Assembly (NCBI GenBank): GCA_001466705.2
Contig: LATX02000236.1
Location: forward strand, 1 to 64,000
DNA: 64,000 bases
Direction: 5' to 3'
From: Moniliophthora roreri
Taxonomy: Eukaryota > Basidiomycota > Agaricomycetes > Agaricales > Marasmiaceae
Shown: in pieces, positions 12,263 through 24,870 of the stretch
Position numbering within the stretch: the stretch's first letter is position 1
Layout: the number at the start of each line of letters is the position of its first letter
Translations under genes and position numbers: made by a program
Notes under the pieces: model-generated
Told to the model about the DNA's origin: nothing
Databases searched by the model: none
The model's input: only the letters and a program-made list of their open reading frames with translations

Positions 12263-13592
12263 ATGTCGGACGAAGGGGTCCCAGTTGTCCGAAGCGCTTG
12301 TCCATAAAAAAGGGGACAGCCGCTGGTGAAAAAACAGGGAATGAAAACTACCGAGAAAATGAGGAATGAGATATACCTGAATTTTGAGGATATCCCTGTT
12401 TTTCAAAGAATTCTCTTCGCTTGTCGTTCTCTTTTTTTTTCTCGAAAAATGAGGAATGAGGTCATTCCCCAGATTTCGGGGATCATATCTTCCCCTATAA
12501 GGTTGGCTCACCGCCTTGGCTCGCACGCCCTCCTTTCCCTCTTACCCTCACTATGCTAGTCCGCCCTCTGGTCTGCTCACCGCTACGCTCACTGACGTCG
12601 ATGCTCAACTGCCCCCGGGTGCCTGGCCGTCGACGGCCGCGACTATGGGTGCAGGCGCTGAACCAAAGAAAAAATATGTACTGCAGATATTCCACCGATA
12701 TTCATGCTACGAAGTGTCATTTTTGAGGTGACTGCTGGAAAATGGACCATTGTGCATTATACTGAGCCATAGTACTACTGATAGGTATAATATCATGCAA
12801 CGTACACCCCATGATCAAATGATTAAGCTCGACACCAATGGTCACATCCGTAGAGTCTAGAAATTCATCGTTTCGTGAACTTATGCTCGGGAGTCTCTTT
12901 CCAGTGGCTACTATCGTGAATCCAGATTCTCAATATTTGATTCATCAATGGGAAAGCTTGCTGCTAACGGTCTACGCTATCCGCTATCGGGTACCGTTTT
13001 GGGTGTATGGCGAACGATAGCTTTGGCCGGCCGCGAGCAACAGCCCTCAGTACCTCAATTCATGCATTAATCTAAAATAAAGGGCCTCGGTTGGATTTTT
13101 AAGCAGTAGATACAACATTTTTAAATCCTAACTAAACGATAACTACCACTATCTAACAAAAATTGAAAGCCTACCAAAAAACGTGTCGAGTCACGAGCGC
13201 GGGATGTGCTTGCCTGTAGTACTGACGGCCAGGCACCCGGGGGCAGTCGAGCGTCGACGTCAGTGAGCGTAGCGGTGAGCAGACCAGAGGGCGGACTAGC
13301 ATAGTGAGGGTAAGAGGGAAAGGAGGGCGTGCGAGCCAAGGCGGTGAGCCAACCTTATAGGGGAAGATATGATCCCCGAAATCTGGGGAATGACCTCATT
13401 CCTCATTTTTCGAGAAAAAAAAAGAGAACGACAAGCGAAGAGAATTCTTTGAAAAACAGGGATATCCTCAAAATTCAGGTATATCTCATTCCTCATTTTC
13501 TCGGTAGTTTTCATTCCCTGTTTTTTCACCAGCGGCTGTCCCCTTTTTTATGGACAAGCGCTTCGGACAACTGGGACCCCTTCGTCCGACAT
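12263..13592. mobile_element. TIR element, first copy, with mirrored flank
   Basis: 369-nt arms at 12263-12631 and 13224-13592 are reverse complements with two visible differences, both at CpG sites. The element proper appears to begin at GGGGACAGCCGCTG (12312) and end at CAGCGGCTGTCCCC (13543). The extra 49 nt of mirrored sequence on each side (12263-12311 and 13544-13592) is flank and ends exactly at the N at 13593, which suggests an assembly fold-back. Internal sequence 12632-13223 encodes no transposase, so the element is non-autonomous. Confidence 0.65.
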
Positions 13593-13593
13593 N

Positions 13594-14804
13594 GAATGAA
13601 AACTACCGAGAAAATGAGGAATGAGATATACCTGAATTTTGAGGATATCCCTGTTTTTCAAAGAATTCTCTTCGCTTGTCGTTCTCTTTTTTTTTCTCGA
13701 AAAATGAGGAATGAGGTCATTCCCCAGATTTCGGGGATCATATCTTCCCCTATAAGGTTGGCTCACCGCCTTGGCTCGCACGCCCTCCTTTCCCTCTTAC
13801 CCTCACTATGCTAGTCCGCCCTCTGGTCTGCTCACCGCTACGCTCACTGACGTCGACGCTCGACTGCCCCCGGGTGCCTGGCCGTCAGTACTACAGGCAA
13901 GCACATCCCGCGCTCGTGACTCGACACGTTTTTTGGTAGGCTTTCAATTTTTGTTAGATAGTGGTAGTTATCGTTTAGTTAGGATTTAAAAATGTTGTAT
14001 CTACTGCTTAAAAATCCAACCGAGGCCCTTTATTTTAGATTAATGCATGAATTGAGGTACTGAGGGCTGTTGCTCGCGGCCGGCCAAAGCTATCGTTCGC
14101 CATACACCCAAAACGGTACCCGATAGCGGATAGCGTAGACCGTTAGCAGCAAGCTTTCCCATTGATGAATCAAATATTGAGAATCTGGATTCACGATAGT
14201 AGCCACTGGAAAGAGACTCCCGAGCATAAGTTCACGAAACGATGAATTTCTAGACTCTACGGATGTGACCATTGGTGTCGAGCTTAATCATTTGATCATG
14301 GGGTGTACGTTGCATGATATTATACCTATCAGTAGTACTATGGCTCAGTATAATGCACAATGGTCCATTTTCCAGCAGTCACCTCAAAAATGACACTTCG
14401 TAGCATGAATATCGGTGGAATATCTGCAGTACATATTTTTTCTTTGGTTCAGCGCCTGCACCCATAGTCGCGGCCGTCGACGGCCAGGCACCCGGGGGCA
14501 GTTGAGCATCGACGTCAGTGAGCGTAGCGGTGAGCAGACCAGAGGGCGGACTAGCATAGTGAGGGTAAGAGGGAAAGGAGGGCGTGCGAGCCAAGGCGGT
14601 GAGCCAACCTTATAGGGGAAGATATGATCCCCGAAATCTGGGGAATGACCTCATTCCTCATTTTTCGAGAAAAAAAAAGAGAACGACAAGCGAAGAGAAT
14701 TCTTTGAAAAACAGGGATATCCTCAATTAAGTCCATATAGAGTAAGGAGTAAAAGAGCCATCAAAAGATTCCCTGTTTTTTAAATTTCATCAGCGGCTGT
14801 CCCC
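13594..14804. mobile_element. TIR element, second copy in inverted orientation
   Basis: 13594-14726 is the reverse complement of 12384-13516. From 14727 the sequence departs from the first copy, then recovers the terminal CAGCGGCTGTCCCC (ends 14804). Its other end is cut by the N. It may be the same single element read from the opposite side of a gap rather than a second insertion. Confidence 0.6.
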
Positions 14805-16373
14805 ATCCTACAGCCGTTTGCTTCTCAAGTATATCCGGTTCAAAGCACCCGCACACAACCCAATTTGACTCCTCACACTGTCCATACCAAAGTGCATTCC
14901 GACTAGTTGGCAACATCTCCCTCGCCCAGCCCTCGCCTCCTTGACCGGATCTGTCCTCAGGTTAAATCATAGCACCATCACCGGCGCCTCTTAGTCAATA
15001 TCCTACAACCATGGAATCCAACTTCCGGTAACAGTACTTCATGACTGCAAACGTAACAGGAAGCAAAGTCAATCCAAGTTGCTAACCCGTATCGAGGGAA
15101 GGATGCGGTGCTGTTAATTGTGTGTCACCTTGCCACTACTCCGAACTCACCCACGCCTTTTCTCCAGCGAAGTGTCCGGGTCTTGGTTTTTGTTTACGTG
15201 CGCTCTTCTAATTTTTTCACTCTCTTTGCACGGGTGTATTAACGAGAACACTAGATGCCGACCAACGCCCCTCGCATCCACAACCGTCTTCTACCGGCGC
15301 TTTCAGCCATCCAATTGCTGTAAAATGGCTCGAAGGCGTCGGCTTATGCGTGTTCACTTCCTCCTCACGTCCACATCCACACATGTACCAATAACCTCGC
15401 GAGTAGACGATCCGTCTTTCTCTGTTGGCGAAAGACATCTATCAATAGAGAAGATATCAATTTAGGTATGGGTATGAAGGAGGTTGGTTATGAGGTAGTG
15501 TAGGGAAAAGCAATAAAGATCGTGGTCCATGTACCATCCCGTAGTAACCTACACCGCCACCTCGCACACGGATCAGCCACAATCGCACGATAAGCCATTT
15601 CAATGGGCAAATCCACGGCTGTCGTTTCAACCTTAGTCTCCCCAGGCCTCAATTTTTCGCTCGGACCCATTTTCTTGGAGTGGTAGCCTTTGAGCTAATG
15701 CCCGCAAGGACCTGCAAGCCGAAATCCTGGAATTACTTCGTGGCGTCGTCACCTAACCACTGAGCTCCTAACCATCCACTGGCACTGATACGAACATTTT
15801 TGTACCTAGGATGACTCGGAATGAAATGTTGCTTCGTTTTGATGTCACTTGACCGCTGTGAACCAAATTTACACAGGGACCTACAAGCAATAGGTGTATG
15901 GACGAATAGGTGTTATGAGTTCGAACTATAGTGCTCTCTATGCCGATTCAAATCGCTCGCGGGATCGCTTATGAACGACGGCTATTTCGGGACACGCTGG
16001 TTTTCTATCATAAACCTTCATCACCATGCGTTCGGGTTATCGCTCTGTGCTTGAAATACTTGACCCGTTCGCCTACTCTATCCCCTACCTTCTATATTCA
16101 TGACTCTCTGGATCTGATGTGTTCTCGCCTTTAAGACACTCACGATGATCGACCTATGTACATCAAGTTCAAACTCCAGGCTGAATACGAAATGGGACTT
16201 TTTGGTGCCTACCGTTGCTTATTGAGTTTTCACCCGACAGTTGTGACGGATATTACCTATAAGAAGTCGAAATGCACCCTAACAAGACCTTCATTCAATC
16301 CCAGAACCACGCCAAACTACAGAAATCGAGCTAACTAGATTCGTAGGTTTGGTCAGAGTCGGTGAGTTGATGT
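14805..16373. other. CpG-normal stretch, no gene supported
   Basis: A 115-codon plus-strand frame at 15118-15465 has no recognisable domain and no supporting paralogue. A sequence near 15740-15775 (minus) weakly resembles a tRNA A box but lacks a B box. Confidence 0.4.
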
Positions 16374-18050
16374 TCATTTTCATTCTATCCCTTCATCAGT
16401 ATCGTCTTCAGAGAGCTGCAACTTACGATTTCCCGTCCTCTATCTACATAGGAACAACAATGACCAAAAGCCTTATTAGCGAAAGCTATGACTACACAAT
16501 TTACACTCCTTCCCGACATTCGCAACGATCACGTCCTGTAACGCACCGTGACTTTCACCTCCGCCCCGCGAATCATCGTTAGCCTATTCGGGGAAACTAC
16601 TGTTGGGAGTCAACAAATGCTACGTTCCTGCACCACTTGAAGACATTCCCATCTTCATCGACGTTTCCAATTTTACTATTTTCTGGGAACCAAATATGGA
16701 GACATTGCGTATTCGGAGGTACTTGGAGCGACTCGGTGATAACGACTGGGCCACTCCAGCTCGGAGAGCGGCTGACCGCTTATTGACTAGGTCTCCCAGA
16801 ACGTTCCGGGGAAGATGGTATTCGCAGCCCTCCACTTAGAGGCTTGAGAGGTTTCGTATAATGCAACAGGTGCACAGTCACAGCTTCTCGACAATAATTG
16901 GTTCGCTGAAATCCTTTTTAGCATTCCGATTCACTTGCTCAGTTGTTAAGGAGAGAAATCAAGGGAAAAAACCAACTCTTACTGTAAATCATAACATACA
17001 AGTCGGAGCGAAATCCGAGAATGTTGGGAGGCGCAAGTGTCTCGACGGTCTTTCATTTTCGTTTTGAATAAATATGATACAGTCATAGTACACAATTATC
17101 GTGCAACCGATAGGATGTCACAAGTAATCTGGGTAGATTCCGAAAAACCGTGTTTCTGCTTGGTGATTCGAATCCGCATTATACCTCCTTAGACGCCCAT
17201 GGAAGATTCGANTCATTTTCATTCTATCCCTTCATCAGTATCGTCTTCAGAGAGCTGCAACTTACGATTTCCCGTCCTCTATCTACATAGGAACAACAAT
17301 GACCAAAAGCCTTATTAGCGAAAGCTATGACTACACACTTTACACTCCTTCCCGACATTTGCAACGATCACGTCCTGTAACGCACCGTGACTTTCACCTC
17401 CGCCCCGCGAATCATCGTTAGCCTATTCGGGGAAACTACTGTTGGGAGTCAACAAATGCTACGTTCCTGCACCACTTGAAGACATTCCCATCTTCATCGA
17501 CGTTTCCAATTTTACTATTTTCTGGGAACCAAATATGGAGACATTGCGTATTCGGAGGTACTTGGAGCGACTCGGTGATAACGACTGGGCCACTCCAGCT
17601 CGGAGAGCGGCTGACCGCTTATTGACTAGGTCTCCCAGAACGTTCCGGGGAAGATGGTATTCGCAGCCCTCCACTTAGAGGCTTGAGAGGTTTCGTATAA
17701 TGCAACAGGTGCACAGTCACAGCTTCTCGACAATAATTGGTTCGCTGAAATCCTTTTTAGCATTCCGATTCACTTGCTCAGTTGTTAAGGAGAGAAATCA
17801 AGGGAAAAAACCAACTCTTACTGTAAATCATAACATACAAGTCGGAGCGAAATCCGAGAATGTTGGGAGGCGCAAGTGTCTCGACGGTCTTTCATTTTCG
17901 TTTTGAATAAATATGATACAGTCATAGTACACAATTATCGTGCAACCGATAGGATGTCACAAGTAATCTGGGTAGATTCCGAAAAACCGTGTTTCTGCTT
18001 GGTGATTCGAATCCGCATTATACCTCCTTAGACGCCCATGGAAGATTCGA
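16374..18050. repeat. 838-bp direct duplication across a single N
   Basis: 16374-17211 and 17213-18050 are almost identical; I see two base differences in the first 200 bases. They are joined by the N at 17212. The 78-codon frame at 16603-16839 therefore recurs at 17442-17678, but repetition here reflects copying, not constraint. The 3' end of the heptahelical protein gene lies in the second unit, and the same stop region is present in the first. Confidence 0.85.
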
Positions 18051-19577
18051 GGGTTTCATGCTTGGGCAGGTGGGAAATGACATCTAGCTCTGCGGCATCC
18101 TCTTGCCCCTCGTCGGCCTTTGTCGTCTGTGTAACACGGTGAACGTGCACCGAAAGTGCATCCGAACGCTGACCTCGACCTTGCCCAGAATTAGACATCA
18201 GGATACCAATGTTCCTCGTTGTAGTTTGATATGTGGCATCATGCGCATTCATTCCAAGGCCGACACGAACAATAATGAGGAACGGATTCATTCCCTTCAA
18301 TTAGAGTAAGTCAGTGAAAGTACAATTTAGGGACAGCATGTCACAGAACGAAATAATAGACTTGCCGTAATCTGCGCCAAAGCCATGTATGAAATGAGCT
18401 GTTTAATGACAGAAGATTCAATAGCCTGAGATGCAATAGTCGTGGGATTATTGATACTCACACTGCCATTGGTCTTGGTGGCATAGGTAATCACCAATTA
18501 CTTCTGCGTCTGCCTTATTTACCGAGGTCTAAGGTGAGATGTTTCTGAAAGTTTATGGGCCACAGAAAGGCCTTTCCAATTGAACGCACATTATGGCCAT
18601 AGCATGGTTGTACCTGCGGCTGTGCCTCTGACCAAGGGTCGTCGCCGTTTTCTTTCCGAAACGCCAAAGGTGTTCAGCTACGCAGTAACATATATTACCA
18701 GGTGAATCATATGGATGATGCATCAGCATTGGAACTCACCGATAAGGCTAGTGACAATGATGTTGAGGACTAAAGAGAATGTGAAAGAGACGAGCTCCCA
18801 CGTATAGATGTCGGCAGCATAGGCATCTCCTCCTTTTTGGCTGAGTCCCCATGCGGCACGGTATCCACATGCTGAGTGCTTGGTAAGTGAATTGAGTCAG
18901 CGTAGAACTTAGTATGACGAACCGGTAGCAAGAGCTAGCAGAAGAATTGGGCCGATGGCTACCTTGACGTGGAAATTCCACATGACATAAAGACGGTAAA
19001 CCTATCTACAGTAAGTAAGCCAATCCATATTATCAAAACAACACATACCAGAAGGGCATCCGCTACAGCACTGGCAAGTAGAATCAGTGGACGTTCGACG
19101 GCTCATACAACCAAAAACCCCTCACTTGTTTGTGCAATATAAAACTAGCCTGAGAACACTTCTCCAAAGCCACAGTTGGTTGTAGAACGCTGCGGCACCC
19201 CCTGGGTTGTCCTTGTAGCTGACAAATGCAGTGATAGCTTGACTCAACTCATTGATAGCTTGAGCAGTGCAGAGCGTGTATATGATTACCGCCGTGACGA
19301 GGAACGGCTTGTTGTTAAACGCCACTTTGCCCTTCGCGTGGTCCTGCATGTGCGTGTACTATTTGTCCTGTCATATCATGCCTAGTACTCGATCAGCTTC
19401 AGTCAAAACAAGAGACACTGAATACGTTGCCATATAGCACTGTTTCAGTCTTGATACATGAACGCAAGGTCAGGATTCTGACAGAAGGGAAACAGGATTG
19501 TTGCTTGCCCATAAAGCAGCTACCATGGCCTCGAACACAGGAATCAGACAGATATCGATAGGGAAATAGATAAGCAT
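18028..19577 (-). CDS. Basidiomycete heptahelical membrane protein, possibly decayed
   Basis: Exons on the minus strand: 19343-19126, 19070-19049, 19001-18923, 18871-18740, 18677-18590, then 18425-18366 and 18294-18028. They encode family landmarks in order: FNNKPFLVTAVIIY, NNAVADALLVYRLYVMW, a membrane segment AIGPILLLALAT, CGYRAAWGLSQ, NIIVTSLIAEHLWRF, RRYNHAMA, MALAQI and the hallmark FLIIVRVGLG. The tail is hydrophilic. This order matches a large agaric seven-TM family of unknown function. The first exons are unclear; a hydrophobic stretch MLIYFPIDICLIPVFE begins at 19577. The last intron (18295-18365) begins GC rather than GT. The expected exon near 18475-18510 (ITYATKTNGS) has no open path to its acceptor, so the gene may be damaged there. 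Confidence 0.6.
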
Positions 19578-20282
19578 ACCGTTAGAAAGTCCAAGTCTTG
19601 AATCATCGTGAAAGAAATGTAGCAGAGTTCAAACCGTGATGGCAGACTCCAGGTCTAAAGGATCAAGGACAAGAGTAGTATAAATACGTCAAATTGCAAT
19701 TACTGGTGCGGATCTCGTCGGTCTATCATCAGTGCCTTGTCAACGTCCACTATTACCCATAGAATTTAGCAGATCATGACATGATAGATCGATATTATTC
19801 GGACTCACCAAAATGGTTGGGTAACACTGCTGTTTAACGATCCTGACTCGAGAGCGTGCGGGAGAAAAAACTGACCAGGAGTTACGCAGCGTGTAGCCGT
19901 GAAGCAAGGAATTATTGGCCAGCAATGTCCGCTTTCGCCTAAAAGTGAATAAATTTGTGGAACCATAATCAAAACACCTAAAAGATATATGTAGTACCCA
20001 AGGGCGGTTGATGATTACCTGTTTTTGTTTGAAAGCCGCTGGCTTATCATTATATCATTCGTTGTACCAGCGTCCTCAGTTCGACCTATTTTCATCTGCA
20101 CGTCACCTCAAACCCAGCTAGATTTTCAAAACCTGCCTCCTGGGGTAGGATACTGCCCACGACCTTTGTATACGGCCTTGCCAACGCTGGCAAGAGTGAC
20201 CTTGCAACACCCTGCACATAGCTAGAGAGGGAAAATACGGTCTTCTTTCGACGCCTGAGTAGGGTATTCTCGGCTCAACCCC
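19578..20282. other. No gene supported
   Basis: Upstream flank of the heptahelical gene. Short frames only, none with a motif. Confidence 0.4.
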
Positions 20283-20659
20283 CAAGAGGTCACGCCGATT
20301 GGAATCGCGCACATTTACGGCAGGGGGGCCCTCTGGATGGACCGTCACCTCATCTTGTTTTTACCGACATTCCTCATCAGCATTAACGAAAAGGATATGC
20401 TGGCTTAGAGAGGCTGTGTATAGGGTCACATTGTTGCTATTGATGTTTGATATTATATTCGTTTCTGGGGAATTATTGCGCACAACTTGCGGAACAACGT
20501 TGAGAGCATATGAAGATGTCATGAAGAGGGGACAGAGGAATGGACGAACATATGACATGGCGTCAACGCCACCGTCAGCAATATCAGGCTCCCACGCCGC
20601 CCCACGCCCCCCCATGAGAGGGGACCCATGTCCAAGATTCCAATCGGCGTGACCTCTTG
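20283..20659. mobile_element. 377-bp MITE
   Basis: CAAGAGGTCACGCCGATTGG begins a 24-base terminal repeat at 20283-20306, repeated perfectly inverted at 20636-20659. There is no coding capacity beyond frames running through the element, and no convincing target duplication. Confidence 0.6.
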
Positions 20660-20835
20660 TCAATGGATTCCCGCTACCTAGTGTAGTGGGAAAACTATGG
20701 AACTCCGAGTCTAATTATTCCTTTTTTGCAGAAAGTTCCCACCTGCCGGGTATTGCCGCACCAGCTTGCTCCAGTCCAGCGCTCAAATGGCCCTCTCTCT
20801 AATTCCCACTATCTTTAGTAGGGTCTTGGTCCAAA

Positions 20836-21003
20836 GTTTCTCAGTTTACTAAGCATTTCGATGAAAAGTTCCCATGTACTCTTGCCCTGTTCTGCTCTGC
20901 TTGGTTTACTAAGCAGACTACCAGGAATTCCCATGCACTCTGGCTTGCCCTGCTTTCGTTTGCTTGGTTTGCTAAGCACTTGACCAGGAATTCCCACCCG
21001 CTT
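20836..21003. repeat. Short tandem repeat, ~65-bp unit, about 2.5 copies
   Basis: Units contain TTTACTAAGCA (or TTTGCTAAGCA), an AATTCCCA or AGTTCCCA core and TGCCCTG, repeated at about 20846, 20913 and 20969 with moderate divergence. Confidence 0.5.
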
Positions 21004-23787
21004 TTGCTTACCTTCACACTGCCCTGCCACAGTTAAAATCCATATCCATTAGGGCCTAGGTTCTGATCATCAGTATACGGACCGTTTTGTACAGCAAAGA
21101 ACGAGACGGACAGCTATCTTTCTATCTGGGCACTGCTGGTATGGCCCCTACCCCGATTATTCCCCACACTTTGGCATATTCTGCTGGGCAGCCCACTGTG
21201 CTTGTTGCTCTTTTGCTGCTTGCAAAGTTTTTCCCACACATGCTCTTGATCTCTGTTTCAGCAACTTGTCTCAACTTTGTGTTGCTAGCAGGCCATATGG
21301 TTTTTTTTCAGATGTAGATCACCTGCATGTGTTCAGACACCAACTTATCCAATAAAACAAAATGGCTTGTCTACATTATAGGGTCTTGGGGGGCAAGACT
21401 TGCATCACAAATCATGTAGCTGGTGAAATGGCCTGGCATGCATGTGTTTGGTTGTAAACATCACAAGATCATGTTGATTGGTAGGACACCTGCATCTCTG
21501 TTACAAAGATTCACATTGATATTTAGTACCATTTATTATTGCTGTCCTCCAGGATGCCTAAATGCTTGTGCTCTTCTTCTTCAAAAGCCCTAGCTCCAAA
21601 GTGATGTTGGAAGCTACCAATCCACATTCCTTACAGTGTTGTATTTGAAATCTTGAAGGTGTTCATCAACTCACTTGGATTAGTACTAACCAGTTTTGGG
21701 AGAGATATGAATAGTTTAATGGTGGTTATAACCACCCAATTACCAGCCATAACCACCCATTACCAGTTACTGTCACATGAGTTCAGACCCCTGCAATTGT
21801 TCATTTAAATTTCACTCACATTTCAAACTCCAACTTTTCTTTCTTTCTTTCTTTCATACCACCACCATCTTGTTGTCATCAACCCATTGTTGTCTTCATT
21901 CTTTGCCCCTCTTGTCATCATCCCCCTCCTCACTGTTGTTCTTTTCCCCCTCTCGTCATTATCCTTGTGGTCATTTTTCACCCTCATTGTTCCTCTCTCA
22001 TTGTTTCTCTCTTGTTGTCATGGTCATTCCCTCTCATTGCCATTGTTTATTGTCACTTCCTGCTGTCCTCCCAACTCATACCCTCTCTTCAACATCTAAC
22101 CTGCACCATTATATTGGCTTGCCCCAGTATGTTAACTGTAACATGATACATTCTTATGCTGACTTTGCACATGTCTAGGATTGAAGACAGAAATTATTAT
22201 GGTGTGTTTTTGTTATCCTTCTCACTCCAGCATATGCTGACCATCTGCTACTCTAGAATTAATTGGCTCTGAATTGGCAATACCTGATGTACTGGTAAGT
22301 CTTTTGAGATTCCTCCAAGCATATATAAACTGACTTGACTTGAAACAGCACTTGCAATGTATATGGGGGCATATGTTTGAGCTTATGATTGTCAGTATAT
22401 CTTTAGTTGGTCTCTGAGGCTAGTGTTTGAGGTAATATAGTTACAACTTGAGTTGTATATGTTATGTTACTTGTGCAGCAATGAAAACAACTCAATGCCA
22501 CTAAGCAAAGTGATGTCAAGTGATAAAGTTCAAGTTTGAGTATGACAAATCTACAGTAGGTAAGACCTTCTGTTGGTTTGTCTGAAGTTGGTCATGGCTT
22601 GCAAGAAGTAGAGTGAATTAACTAGGTCAAGCTGAAGAGCTTAGACCCAATAACTATCTACCTTTATACATTTGTTGTATCTAGTCGTTTGTACTAATTA
22701 GAACATCCTAGAACATGATGAAGTAATGGGATAGAAAAGAATGACATCATGGTGTTGTCATAAAGAAGGTAAGAGAAACGGATGGAAAGTTATAGTTATA
22801 ATGACGTCAAGAAATAGAAAGAAATAGAATGAGATAGAAATAGATAAGATATACTGAAAAGGGAGCTAGGAAGGTGAAGAAGTCCAGATGTTAATAAGAA
22901 GCATAAACAGGTGTTAGTACAGTGTCTAAAGGCTAAAAACGGAAGAAAATAAAGTGTCTGTATGAAGAGGTTGTAACAGTATATCTAGTTACATTATGTC
23001 TACTTATTAATGCATGAATGTATGTATGTAGATTAAAATATACATAGTTTTGCTCATATTGTTTGGGTGTGCTACATCGCACAAAACTGCAAAAGGTCAT
23101 AACCTGTCTCCAGGGGGTTATAACCCAGGTCCCCAGTGGTTATAACCTAGTTATAACTGAGTTATGACCTTTTGCAGTTTTGTGCAATGTATCTAAAGTC
23201 AAGACAATGACTGGTATTATTGATATCACTCTGTAAAAACCCTCATAACCTCTTATAACCACACATAACCACCCTTACCTAGTAATGGGTGGTTATGGCC
23301 CCACTAACTGGTCAATCATACAGGTAACTCATCATGACCTTTGTTACTGGGAATAGTGTAGCTAACTGGTTGTACCAGCAGTAACTCATTACACCCTACT
23401 TTTAATTGTTGTGCTTTTCCCTTAACTTGGCATGAGCTCATATTACTGGTCACTCCAAATCTTGAAGGTTGTGTCAAATCAGCAAGGGGTTATGGCCAAT
23501 AATAGAGGCCAAAACCACCCCTCCACCTTGGCTCTAACCCCTATAACTGTGCTTTGCTAGGTTTATGAGGGTGTTCACAAGTCTTGGGTGTTATTATAGG
23601 GTTAGGATGATTTGTCATTTTGTGCAATGTTATCCACAGGAGCCTGAACCCCTTATGAGCATGAATACAACATGATCCATTGGAGACCTATCTAATGTTT
23701 GTCAGCCTGCTACACTTTGTATACTGAGAGGCCAAATTATATATCATGTCCAAGCTTGCAGTGCTCAGTTGAGTGTCACAATCTTCA
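21004..23787. other. CpG-poor repeat-derived stretch without genes
   Basis: Includes a polypyrimidine tract with a CTTT microsatellite (about 21838-22090). Clusters of TTATAACC/GGTTATAA words lie at 21720-21770 and 23100-23360, the subterminal style of small DNA transposons. The 133-codon frame over the CT-rich tract is compositional. Confidence 0.5.
23074..23190. repeat. Hairpin: 30-nt inverted repeat
   Basis: Arms 23074-23103 and 23161-23190 both contain GCACAAAACTGCAAAAGGTC (or its complement). The one mismatch is CG in the left arm against TG in the right. The 57-nt loop is rich in GTTATAAC. Probably a miniature element. Confidence 0.6.
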
Positions 23788-23795
23788 CATCTTGC

Positions 23796-24862
23796 TAGAG
23801 CTCTTCATGAGTTAATACCTGGGTTAACTTGTACTTGTGACTTGTATTTTAACTTGCAGCTACAAATACTTACAAGTACTCACTATAATATAAAATACAA
23901 CATATGTTAATTGATACTCTATACTTATATGTTACTCTCCAATACTTTGTGTTGGAGTCCTGCAAGATATCAGTATTATAGAGGCTCAGTAAGGGAGTCT
24001 AAGGGTCTTTTATAGTTGTGAGACTACTTGTTCACACCTTTGAATATTGTTGTTTAGAATATCAGTATGTACAACTTAGTAGTTTATCTTTATTACAGAG
24101 TCCCACATGATGAAAGCATCATGAGAGCATCAGAATTGATAGGGGCTTCTTAGGCTAAGGAATCAATTTGAAACAGTTTTAGAGCCATTCAGGTCCATCA
24201 TTATGAAGATAATTGTATATAAATAGCTTTAAATGTTTTATGTTGTCAATATGTGTTCACCTCAGAGTCCTATTCTGTGCAAGCTCTAAGAATCATTCAA
24301 ATGATGCTACTGTGAGTTTTCAAAGTTAGATAATGGATTAATAGCACCTTTGAGCCAATATAATAATAATTGACTAATAGATGCATCTTATAACAGAATG
24401 TCAGCCTATCTAACCTTGTGGCAATCTGGAAAATGTATTAACCTTAAAATTAAGGCCACCTGAGTGTTCTAGTAGCTTGTGGAGAAGGTCTAGCTTCTAT
24501 GAAAATAGAATGTTAGTCAATACTGCCACAACTATATTGTACAATAGCTCATTTAAACTAAAAGTTCACAGCAGGAGCCCTACAATAACCAGATAATTGA
24601 ATAACCATACTTTCAACTTGTTCATCTCCAAATGATGGTGCAGAAAATATACACATATATTTATCTAACAGTAGTTAGCAAGTATTTGGCAAGTATACCT
24701 GGCAACTACTTGCAACTTGCATAGAATTGAGATTATATACCTGTAACTTGTTTAGGACTTGCTGCAAGTTAACTTGCATAACTTGTGGTAAGTCATTGCA
24801 AGTCACAAGTCATCAGAAACTTGTAAGTACTTGCAGGTACTCATAACTCATGAAGAGCCCTA
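23796..24862. mobile_element. hAT-like non-autonomous element, 8-bp TSD
   Basis: The ends are TAGAGCTCTTCATGAG at 23796 and, inverted, TAGGGCTCTTCATGAG ending at 24862. Both sides are flanked by CATCTTGC (23788-23795 and 24863-24870), an 8-bp target-site duplication. The subterminal regions are crowded with CAAGT/ACTTG pentamers in both orientations, the usual layout of hAT transposase-binding repeats. No transposase frame is present. hAT elements have 8-bp TSDs and TIRs beginning YARRG, which fits. Confidence 0.75.
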
Positions 24863-24870
24863 CATCTTGC

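Noticed and set aside
12230..14736. Repeated 60-160 codon frames
   Set aside because: They are frames through the arms of the TIR element and recur only because the arms do; no transposase signature.
15740..15775. Minus-strand GAGCTCAGTGGTTAG resembling a tRNA D-arm
   Set aside because: No matching B box or acceptor stem.
16603..17678. Identical 78-codon frames at 16603 and 17442
   Set aside because: The repetition is explained by the 838-bp duplication across an N, so it gives no evidence of selection.
17990..18020. GATTCGAATCC B-box-like word
   Set aside because: No A box at the right distance upstream, so it is not called a tRNA gene.
21777..22178. 133-codon plus-strand frame
   Set aside because: It lies on a CT-rich low-complexity tract; the S/L/H-rich protein is compositional and has no domain.
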